Source: an uncultured Alphaproteobacteria bacterium
GTDB taxonomy: Bacteria > Pseudomonadota > Alphaproteobacteria > Rhizobiales > Rhizobiaceae
Assembly: GCA_929200335.1 (NCBI GenBank)
Contig: CAKMZG010000073.1
Span: forward strand, 1-11,536
Length of the DNA stretch: 11,536 nt
Reading direction: 5' to 3'
Shown in pieces: positions 5,661 through 11,536 of this stretch (within the stretch, counting starts at the first letter, position 1; every line of letters starts with the position of its first letter). The position numbers and the translations under genes were made by a program. The notes beneath the pieces are model-generated. The model saw only the letters and a list, made by a program, of their open reading frames with translations, was not told the origin of the DNA and ran no database searches.

Positions 5661-7277
5661 TTAATGCCTAAAGTGGCGCATTCCTGTAAACACCATTGCG
5701 ATACCAGCCTCATCAGCCGCTTTAATCACATCATCATCACGCATTGAGCCACCCGGTTGAATGATTGCCGTTGCACCAGCTTCAGCTGCTGCAAGTAGGC
5801 CATCGGCAAATGGGAAGAACGCATCAGATGCCACAACAGAGCCTTTTGTTAGCGGCGTATCATTGCCAGCGGCTTCTGCTGCATCTTTGGCTTTTTGTGC
5901 TGCAATGCGGGTTGAATCAATGCGGCTCATTTGTCCTGCGCCAATGCCAACGGTTGCGCCATCTTTTACATAGATGATTGCGTTTGATTTGACATGTTTA
6001 GCGATTTTAAAGGCCAGTAGCATATCGGTCATTTCTTGCTCAGATGGTGCGCGTTTTGTCACCACCTTTAAATCATCGCGAGAAATTGCGCCATTATCGC
6101 GGGCTTGTACTAAAAGGCCACCAGCAATGGTTTTAGCGCTCACACTTGGTGTTTTTGGATCAGGCAAACCATCGGTAAGCAGCAAACGTAGGTTTTTCTT
6201 CGCTGCAATGATGGCTTTCGCTTCATCAGATGCCCCAGGTGCAATGATGACTTCAGTGAAGATTTTCACAATTTCTTCTGCGGTTGCAGCATCAAGAGGT
6301 TGATTGGCTGCGATAATGCCACCAAATGCAGATACGGGATCGCAAGCTAACGCTTTTTCATAAGCTTCAACAAGGGTATTGGCTGATGCCACACCGCATG
6401 GATTTGCGTGTTTGATGATGGCAATAGCGGCGGTCTCAGTTGGGTTAAATTCTGCAACCAGCTCATAAGCTGCATCGGTATCATTAAAATTGTTGTAAGA
6501 AAGTTGCTTGCCTTGCACTTGTTTGGCTGATGCCACACCATGGCGTTGCTCTTCATTTTTATAAAAAGCTGCCCATTGATGGGGGTTTTCACCATAGCGC
6601 ATATGAGCTTGCAATGTGCCACCGAATGCGCGTTGTGGCGGGGTATCAATTTCTAAACTTTTAGCAAACCAATTTGAAATCATAGCATCATAGGCTGCTG
6701 TTTTTGCAAAAGTGGCCTGTGCCAATTTTTGGCGAAGCGCCAGCGGCACTTGATTATTATTGGCATCCATTGCAGCAATAATCTCATCATAATTTGTTGG
6801 ATCTGTTGCAACACTCACATAGGCGTGGTTTTTTGCGCTGGCACGAAGCATAGCAGGGCCACCAATATCAATGTTTTCAATGATATCAGCATCGCTTGCA
6901 CCACTGTTTAGGGTCTCTTCAAATGGATAGAGGTTAATTGCTACCAAATCGATTGGCGTAATGTTATGCGCGCTCATGGCCGCTTGATGGTCTGCATCAT
7001 CGCGAATGCCTAAAAGCGCACCATGCACAGATGGATGTAAGGTTTTAACGCGACCATCCATAATCTCGGGAAAACCGGTTACTTCGCTCACATCTTTAAC
7101 AGGTAAGCCAAAAGAGGCGATTGATTTTGCTGTGCCACCAGTGGAGATAAGCTCAACACCGCGCTCATGAAGCGCTTTGGCGAAAGCCTCAAGGCCAGAC
7201 TTATCGGATAAGGACAATAGTGCGCGTTTGATTGTTACAAATTCAGGGGCGGGGATATTGCGAGATTTTACAGCCAT
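5661..7277 (-). CDS. purH: Bifunctional AICAR formyltransferase / IMP cyclohydrolase
   Basis: PurH carries out the last two steps of de novo purine synthesis: formylation of AICAR by 10-formyl-THF to FAICAR, and ring closure to IMP. The 538 residues match the family. The N-terminal MGS-like cyclohydrolase domain (about 16-165) shows ALLSLSDKSGL, ISTGGTA and GRVKTLHPSVHG (75-86). The transformylase domain shows MRYGENPHQ (226-234), the catalytic K289-H290 in IIKHANPCG, SDAFFPFADG and the terminal QPGGSMRDDDVI with RHFRH. The ATG at 7277 gives the usual alphaproteobacterial N-terminus, although its ribosome binding site (GGAT) is weak. A candidate promoter lies upstream and the preceding nucleotidase gene is closed by a terminator, so purH is probably transcribed alone. 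Confidence 0.97.
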   Translation of the reverse strand: MAVKSRNIPAPEFVTIKRALLSLSDKSGLEAFAKALHERGVELISTGGTAKSIASFGLPVKDVSEVTGFPEIMDGRVKTLHPSVHGALLGIRDDADHQAAMSAHNITPIDLVAINLYPFEETLNSGASDADIIENIDIGGPAMLRASAKNHAYVSVATDPTNYDEIIAAMDANNNQVPLALRQKLAQATFAKTAAYDAMISNWFAKSLEIDTPPQRAFGGTLQAHMRYGENPHQWAAFYKNEEQRHGVASAKQVQGKQLSYNNFNDTDAAYELVAEFNPTETAAIAIIKHANPCGVASANTLVEAYEKALACDPVSAFGGIIAANQPLDAATAEEIVKIFTEVIIAPGASDEAKAIIAAKKNLRLLLTDGLPDPKTPSVSAKTIAGGLLVQARDNGAISRDDLKVVTKRAPSEQEMTDMLLAFKIAKHVKSNAIIYVKDGATVGIGAGQMSRIDSTRIAAQKAKDAAEAAGNDTPLTKGSVVASDAFFPFADGLLAAAEAGATAIIQPGGSMRDDDVIKAADEAGIAMVFTGMRHFRH

Positions 7278-7323
7278 TTTTTAATCCATTTTAGGGTTGC
7301 CACATAGCAGTATGATGAGTGGT

Positions 7324-7352
7324 ATAACAAGGATGGCACCTCGATAGAACAA
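7324..7352 (-). promoter_or_regulatory. Candidate purH promoter
   Basis: On the minus strand TTGTTC (7347-7352) and TGTTAT (7324-7329) are 17 bases apart, about 45 bases before the purH ATG and downstream of the nucleotidase terminator. This is a moderate consensus match only. No purine-repressor operator was recognised. Confidence 0.35.
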
Positions 7353-7390
7353 CTAGCAGGGATAGGCAAGGTGACAAACCAGTCATCCAT

Positions 7391-7423
7391 ATAAAAAACG
7401 CCCGATTAATAATCGAGCGTTTT
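7391..7423 (-). terminator. Intrinsic terminator of the 5'-nucleotidase gene
   Basis: On the minus strand AAAACGC-x-CGATT pairs with AATCG-x-GCGTTTT around a three-base loop (7395-7423), twelve base pairs with one mismatch, followed by a T-rich tail to 7391. It lies about 25 bases past the stop codon and is the strongest terminator in the window. Because A tracts flank both sides it could also work in the other direction. Confidence 0.82.
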
Positions 7424-7446
7424 AATTCATTTGTATCAAAGCTGCC

Positions 7447-8973
7447 TTACTTAGATTTAATGCGGCCTTCAACTTTGGCATTGACAGCACCTGCTTCGCG
7501 AATATAGGCCATCACAGCATTTGCCATCAATTTGCCATCCAGATCGCCAAGAATGATTTTGCCCTTTTTCAAAGCTTTATAGCCATCCCCACCGCGTGCC
7601 ATATAATCATTGGTTGCAAGTTTATAAGTCTTATCCTTTTTTAGTTTTTTGCCATTAATCTTAACTTTTTTGACGCGGTCGCCCGCTTTCGCATTTGGAT
7701 CATAAGTAACCGTCATGCCTGATACATGAGGAAAGCGGCCAGCGGTATTTTCAACTTGAGAGAACCCATTTTCCAATGCTTTTAGAATGGTTTTTCCACT
7801 AACTTCCATCAAAATGGTTTTATTGCCAAATGGCAATTCGGTTAAAATATCACGGCGTGAAAGTTTTGTACCAGGCTCATAAACCTTATTGCCACGGATA
7901 CCACCGCCATTGGTGATGGTGACATCTGCACCAACTTCTTTGCGCATGGCATCAGCGATCAGATTGCCGATAGCAGTTTCACCTGAGCGCACAGCAGCTT
8001 TGCGGCTATCTAATAGACTTGCAGTGCTGCCAAGGGGGATATCAAGTTCTTTTGATAGAGTTTTTTGATAGCCATCAACCAATTGCATGGTTTCAGCATC
8101 TGGGGTTACATCAGCAGTATCCATAATGCGGAAATTTGGCCACCATTTAACACGGCGTTTGCCGCGTTTTTCAGTAACAGAAATTTTCAAATCAACTGCG
8201 GTGAGATATTCACCCTCTTCCTTGCTTTCTACCATGGCTGTTTTGCCATCAAAGAATAGCGCAAGATCGTGATCATCACCCGTTAGAATAATATCATAAT
8301 CATGGCTGTTAAATAGTTTTTGGTCGGTTGCGCGATCTGCATGGACAATGGCAACAATTAAATCTGCCCCATCTTCACGTAATTTTTTTGCTTCTTTTTT
8401 GCCAGTTTTAACGGTGTCAGAGATTTGTAAATCTTCTGGGTTGGATTTCACGTCTGAATTATCAGCGGTTAAACCTACATAACCAATTTTTACGCTTTTA
8501 AGTGGGTCGGATGCATCGCCATAAGTTACCATCATAGTATCTTCGATGCCTTCAATTTTTTTACCATCAGCATTGCGTAGATTAGCTGCCAAAATTTTAG
8601 ATTTCACTTCGCTCATGCGTTTGAAGAAAATCTCTTTGCCAAAATCAAATTCATGATTGCCGGGCACAAAAATATCAGGGGCAACCACATTGGTCAGCGC
8701 AATGATATGCTCACCCTTATCAAAGCCAGAAAGAAGCGATGGTGAAATGGCATCGCCCGCATGAGCATAGACCAGATTGCCGCCTTTTGCGCGTTCAGCG
8801 CGCGCAAGGGCATTAATTTTACCAAAGCCGCCACGGGTGTCTTCCGCTGTGCCCATTTTATAAGTATCATTTACCAATAAAAATGTGAGATCAATATCTT
8901 CAGCGACAGCTTGGCCAAGTGCGCTTAGAGATAGGCCTGCACCAAGGGCAAGGCCAAGTAATAGGTTCTTCAT
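7447..8973 (-). CDS. Secreted bifunctional metallophosphatase / 5'-nucleotidase family protein
   Basis: The mature enzyme should act in the periplasm, removing phosphate from nucleotides or related esters. Of 508 residues, 1-24 form a signal peptide ending AVA before EDIDLT. The metallophosphatase domain (about 27-260) has ND at 35-36, GD at 73-74, GNHEFDFG (105-112), H211 and GDDH (232-235). The C-terminal nucleotidase domain (about 315-500) has RSGETAIGNLIADAMR, NGGGIRG and TNDYMARGGDGY (454-465). Compared with UshA, the first-motif histidine is Tyr (Y38) and GHSH is GDDH, so two usual metal ligands differ; I believe a known subfamily shares this NDxYKM form. I chose the ATG at 8973, with GGAGG seven bases upstream, over an adjacent TTG. 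The natural substrate is unknown. It lies between the pqq genes and purH. Confidence 0.88.
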   Translation of the reverse strand: MKNLLLGLALGAGLSLSALGQAVAEDIDLTFLLVNDTYKMGTAEDTRGGFGKINALARAERAKGGNLVYAHAGDAISPSLLSGFDKGEHIIALTNVVAPDIFVPGNHEFDFGKEIFFKRMSEVKSKILAANLRNADGKKIEGIEDTMMVTYGDASDPLKSVKIGYVGLTADNSDVKSNPEDLQISDTVKTGKKEAKKLREDGADLIVAIVHADRATDQKLFNSHDYDIILTGDDHDLALFFDGKTAMVESKEEGEYLTAVDLKISVTEKRGKRRVKWWPNFRIMDTADVTPDAETMQLVDGYQKTLSKELDIPLGSTASLLDSRKAAVRSGETAIGNLIADAMRKEVGADVTITNGGGIRGNKVYEPGTKLSRRDILTELPFGNKTILMEVSGKTILKALENGFSQVENTAGRFPHVSGMTVTYDPNAKAGDRVKKVKINGKKLKKDKTYKLATNDYMARGGDGYKALKKGKIILGDLDGKLMANAVMAYIREAGAVNAKVEGRIKSK

Positions 8974-9002
8974 CAAAAATCCTCCAGACGAGATAAAATA
9001 AT

Positions 9003-9026
9003 ATGGGTATTATTATAATAACCCAT
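9003..9026. repeat. AT-rich inverted repeat between pqqE and the nucleotidase gene
   Basis: ATGGGT at 9003-9008 is complemented by ACCCAT at 9021-9026. The AT-only interior can also pair, with a two-base bulge. On the minus strand it contains TATAAT, and a T-rich stretch follows it just before the nucleotidase ribosome binding site. It could be an operator, part of the nucleotidase promoter, or a weak terminator for the pqq transcript. I cannot decide from sequence. Confidence 0.4.
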
Positions 9027-9094
9027 TTGGCAGCAATATTACAGAGGTTTGACAAGGACAATTTTACTTAACAAATAATCTTACGATATTAATC

Positions 9095-10213
9095 TCATCG
9101 CCCGCGATAAATAAAGCCATCTTCAATGGAGGCTTGTTCGCTGGCTAGCTCTAACATTTTGCTTTTAAGTGGTGAGCGGTGACAGGCGGGGTCAGTAGCT
9201 GTTGCATCACCCGCAATGGCCATAGCTTGACAACGGCAGCCGCCAAAATCAACCAGCTTACGATCACACGATTTGCAGGGCTCTTGCATCCAATCTGTGC
9301 CACGGAAAGCATTGAATGTATCGGAGTGATACCAAATGTCATGTAGTGATGTGTTACGAACATTTTCAAATTTAAGATGTGGAATGGTTTCCGCTGCATG
9401 GCAAGGCAGCACTAGGCCGGTTGGGTCGATATTTAGGCCAATTCTTGCCCAACCGCCCATGCAGGCCTTTGGATGGGTGGCATAATAATCAGCAGGCACA
9501 TAATCAATGACCAATTTACCTTCTAAATCTTTACGTGCTTGCTCCACGGTTTCGGTGGTAGCAAGTACCTGCTCTTTTGTGGGCATGAGTTGGGTGCGGT
9601 TTTTAATCGCCCAGCCGTGAAATTGCACGGTGGCAACCTCTAAGCGTCGTGCACCTAATCTTTGCGCCAATTCTATCATGGCTGGTACGTCATCCATATT
9701 GCTGCGGTGACATACGGCATTAACGGTTAAAGGAATGCCAGTTTTATGCACCCATTCTGCCAATTGTAATTTGCGGTCTAGTCCACCTTTATAGCCAGCA
9801 ACCAAATCGGCCTTTTCATGATCAACGCCTTGTAGGGAAAGCTGCACATGATCGAGCCCCGCATTGGCTAATTCTTCAAGGCGTGCCTCATTAATGCCTA
9901 TGCCAGAGGTGATGAGATTGGTATAAAGACCACAATCAACTGCGGCCTTGGTAAGTTCTACAAGATCACGGCGTGATGCAGGTTCGCCGCCCGATAGATG
10001 TAAATGTAAGACCCCCATATTTGCGGCCTGTTGAAAGGCGCTTATCCATTCTTCTGTGCTAAGTTCTTGGCTTGCTTGCTTGAGTTCCAACGGATTGGAG
10101 CAATAGGGACAAGCCAAGGGGCAGCGGTGGGTAAGCTCTGCCAACATTGCCATTGGGGGAGGCGCAATCTCTGCTAATTTTTCTTTTGAGAGATTTTTTG
10201 TTGCTTCAGTCAC
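9095..10213 (-). CDS. pqqE: PQQ biosynthesis radical SAM enzyme PqqE
   Basis: PqqE makes the carbon-carbon bond between the Glu and Tyr side chains of the PqqA precursor peptide held by PqqD, the first committed chemistry of PQQ synthesis, in the cytoplasm. Of 372 residues, the radical SAM core carries C31-x3-C35-x2-C38 and GGEP (75-78). The SPASM domain carries the auxiliary-cluster residues C251, C271, C313, C316, C326, C328 and C344, plus D322; an aspartate at this place is known as a cluster ligand in the Methylorubrum enzyme. Length and motifs are normal. The start is GTG at 10213, overlapping the TGA of pqqD (GTGA), which implies translational coupling. It is the last pqq gene in this run. 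Confidence 0.97.
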   Translation of the reverse strand: MTEATKNLSKEKLAEIAPPPMAMLAELTHRCPLACPYCSNPLELKQASQELSTEEWISAFQQAANMGVLHLHLSGGEPASRRDLVELTKAAVDCGLYTNLITSGIGINEARLEELANAGLDHVQLSLQGVDHEKADLVAGYKGGLDRKLQLAEWVHKTGIPLTVNAVCHRSNMDDVPAMIELAQRLGARRLEVATVQFHGWAIKNRTQLMPTKEQVLATTETVEQARKDLEGKLVIDYVPADYYATHPKACMGGWARIGLNIDPTGLVLPCHAAETIPHLKFENVRNTSLHDIWYHSDTFNAFRGTDWMQEPCKSCDRKLVDFGGCRCQAMAIAGDATATDPACHRSPLKSKMLELASEQASIEDGFIYRGR

Positions 10214-10500
10214 GATTTTATCTCCAGATAGCCGCGCCCCAAGAGATCTTTAATAAAAGCAACAACATCATTGCCAATGTCTTGTTTTGGCGCGTTATAC
10301 TGTTTGGCCAAAATTTCTACCACATCGGCAAGTGTACGCTCGCCGTCGAGTTTATTTAAAATAGCATGGCCAACCTCATCCAGCGCCACAGTGCGCTCAG
10401 GCGCTACGATAACAATACGCTCACGTACCGTGTCTTCTTTGATGCGCACTCCACGGGGTAAAAACACAATGCTGTCACGGGTAAGGCTAATCTCACTCAT
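10210..10500 (-). CDS. pqqD: PQQ biosynthesis peptide chaperone PqqD
   Basis: PqqD is a small RRE-fold protein that binds the PqqA precursor and presents it to PqqE. The 96 residues are of usual size. Family features are FLPRGVRI near the N-terminus, RERIVIVAPERTVALDE in the beta-strand region, and the GERTLADVVEILAKQY helix followed by DVVAFIKDLLGRGYL. Its ATG shares one base with the TAA of pqqC (TAATG) and its TGA overlaps the GTG of pqqE, so it is the middle of a tightly coupled operon. PqqD is encoded separately here, not fused to PqqC or PqqE as in some genomes. Confidence 0.96.
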   Translation of the reverse strand: MSEISLTRDSIVFLPRGVRIKEDTVRERIVIVAPERTVALDEVGHAILNKLDGERTLADVVEILAKQYNAPKQDIGNDVVAFIKDLLGRGYLEIKS

Positions 10501-11267
10501 TATGCCACCACACCCAATCGGCCATCCCAGCCGCCTGGGGGAATGCGTCCAGGGTCAACATAGGCAGAATGCAGCGCATCCAATTGTGACCACAGTACAT
10601 CGGTTTTGAAAATCAAGGCATTGGCTGCCGCATCTTGTTTTTCCAACGTATCGGCATGGCGCAAAACCCAATCTAGGCCAAAGGCTACATCTTTTGGGGC
10701 TTCTTTTAGACGCTGCTTGAAATAGGCAAGGGAATTCTCATTAGCAAAATCATAATTGGCCAGTAAGCCCTCAATGCGATTAGCATGAATGGCAGGGGCA
10801 AAAAGCTCTGTGAGAGATGCCGCCATGGCATCAAGTAAGGGCATATCACGCACAAAACGCACATAAGCATCCACAGCAAATTTTGTTGCTGGTAATACGC
10901 CTTCACAGCTTTCAACAAAATCAGGGTCAAGGCCAACAGATTCTGCTAGTTTCAACCAACGGCGAATACCGCCGCCTTCGTTCACATCGCCATCATGGTC
11001 TTCAACGCGGGAGCGCCATATGCGACGAAGATCAGCACTGTCACAGCGAGATAGAAACGCGGCATCTTTTTTCGGGATGCTACATTGGTAATAAAAGCGG
11101 TTAATTACCCAAGCGCGAACTTGTATTTCAGTACAGCCACCGCCATGGAGTAATTTGTGAAAAGGGTGTTTGTCGTGATAGCGCTCTGCCCCAATTTGGC
11201 GCAAGCGTCCTTCAAATTCTGCCGCAGACTGAACCTCTGATTGAACCCCAGATTGAAATTCGTTCAT
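10500..11267 (-). CDS. pqqC: Pyrroloquinoline-quinone synthase PqqC
   Basis: PqqC is the cofactorless oxidase of the last step: ring closure and eight-electron oxidation of AHQQ to PQQ with O2. The product is 255 residues, close to family length. Residues reported for the Klebsiella active site all occur with a constant offset of seven: H31, R57, Q61, K67, R87, H91, H161, R164, Y182, R186 and K221. The surrounding EDHDGD and GGGIRRWL motifs are intact. The frame is open further upstream, but I chose the ATG at 11267 because it overlaps the pqqB stop (ATGA) and gives the usual N-terminus; a longer start would extend into pqqB. The first 16 residues are Gln/Ser-rich and variable in the family. 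Confidence 0.97.
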   Translation of the reverse strand: MNEFQSGVQSEVQSAAEFEGRLRQIGAERYHDKHPFHKLLHGGGCTEIQVRAWVINRFYYQCSIPKKDAAFLSRCDSADLRRIWRSRVEDHDGDVNEGGGIRRWLKLAESVGLDPDFVESCEGVLPATKFAVDAYVRFVRDMPLLDAMAASLTELFAPAIHANRIEGLLANYDFANENSLAYFKQRLKEAPKDVAFGLDWVLRHADTLEKQDAAANALIFKTDVLWSQLDALHSAYVDPGRIPPGGWDGRLGVVA

Positions 11268-11536
11268 GTTATTATTTCCATCCCATCGTAGGTCACTTCC
11301 CAGCCTGCTTCTTCTACTTCTTGTCGTTCTTTTGATCCCAGATCCCAAACAGGATTGGTATTGTTAATATGAATAAAGATTTTTCGCGATACATCAAGAT
11401 TTTTGAAGTTGGCAATTGAGCCATCATCACCTGACATGGCCATATGCCCCATGCGTGCGCCGGTTTTATTACCCACTTGGCGGCGTTTCATCTCTTCATT
11501 ATCAAAAACGGTACCATCAAAAAGTACGATTTCCTC
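11264..11536 (-). CDS. pqqB: PQQ biosynthesis protein PqqB, C-terminal part (cut by window edge)
   Basis: Only the last 90 residues are present; the 5' part lies beyond the right edge. The fragment contains VLFDGT, the MGHMAMSG motif, KIFIHINNTNPV and the terminal EVEEAGWEVTYDGMEI, all typical of the C-terminus of PqqB, a metallo-beta-lactamase-fold protein of about 300 residues. PqqB is thought to act as a hydroxylase or oxygenase on the excised Glu-Tyr intermediate; earlier work proposed export of PQQ. Its TGA overlaps the pqqC ATG. pqqA, usually directly upstream, would be outside the window. Confidence 0.95.
   Translation of the reverse strand, partial: EEIVLFDGTVFDNEEMKRRQVGNKTGARMGHMAMSGDDGSIANFKNLDVSRKIFIHINNTNPVWDLGSKERQEVEEAGWEVTYDGMEIIT

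Noticed and set aside
5974..6303. Plus-strand open frame of 109 codons within purH
   Set aside because: It is antisense to an intact, highly conserved domain and has no supporting signals.
10271..10609. Plus-strand open frame of 112 codons across pqqD and pqqC
   Set aside because: It is antisense to two well-supported overlapping genes and has no recognisable product.
11268..11348. Longer N-terminus for PqqC starting at 11348
   Set aside because: It would overlap pqqB by about 80 bases and add basic residues not typical of PqqC. The ATGA overlap at 11264-11267 is the better start.

Overview
This window looks like a chromosomal segment of a fairly AT-rich alphaproteobacterium, most likely of the Hyphomicrobiales (Rhizobiales). 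That placement is an inference from the style of the AccA, FolD, PurH, PqqBCDE and periplasmic nucleotidase proteins and from accA lying next to YafK-type L,D-transpeptidase genes. Nothing seen identifies the genus. There are no rRNA or tRNA genes, insertion sequences or CRISPR arrays. Eleven genes are complete and one (pqqB) is cut by the right edge.

Left part (1-1448): a GC-rich, repeat-bearing 70-base edge, then a small metal-sensor module. A DUF4396-type membrane protein (minus strand) is divergent from a CueR/HmrR-like MerR regulator (plus strand). The regulator is followed 12 bases later by an FMN-binding split-barrel (PNPOx-like) gene. The 37-base gap between the regulator and the first in-frame ATG of the membrane gene holds a textbook MerR-type promoter: a -35 and a -10 box separated by 19 bases with an inverted repeat between them, pointing at the membrane gene. 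This is the best candidate for an undescribed system here: thiophilic-metal-induced expression of an uncharacterised Cys/Met-rich membrane protein.

Middle part (1449-5630): two tandem paralogous YafK/DpaA-type L,D-transpeptidase-fold enzymes (one probably anchored by an N-terminal helix, one a predicted lipoprotein), then accA, all on the minus strand. A 283-base divergent intergenic region separates accA from folD on the plus strand. The folD leader carries two mutually exclusive hairpins, one of which would hide the ribosome binding site.

Right part (5631-11536, all minus strand): purH, a secreted 5'-nucleotidase family enzyme with a good terminator behind it, and the PQQ biosynthesis genes pqqB(partial)-pqqC-pqqD-pqqE, joined by 1-4 base start/stop overlaps. 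FolD and PurH converge and are metabolically linked: FolD makes the 10-formyl-tetrahydrofolate that PurH uses. The PQQ genes imply that the cell makes the cofactor of periplasmic alcohol or sugar dehydrogenases, but no such dehydrogenase and no pqqA is visible.
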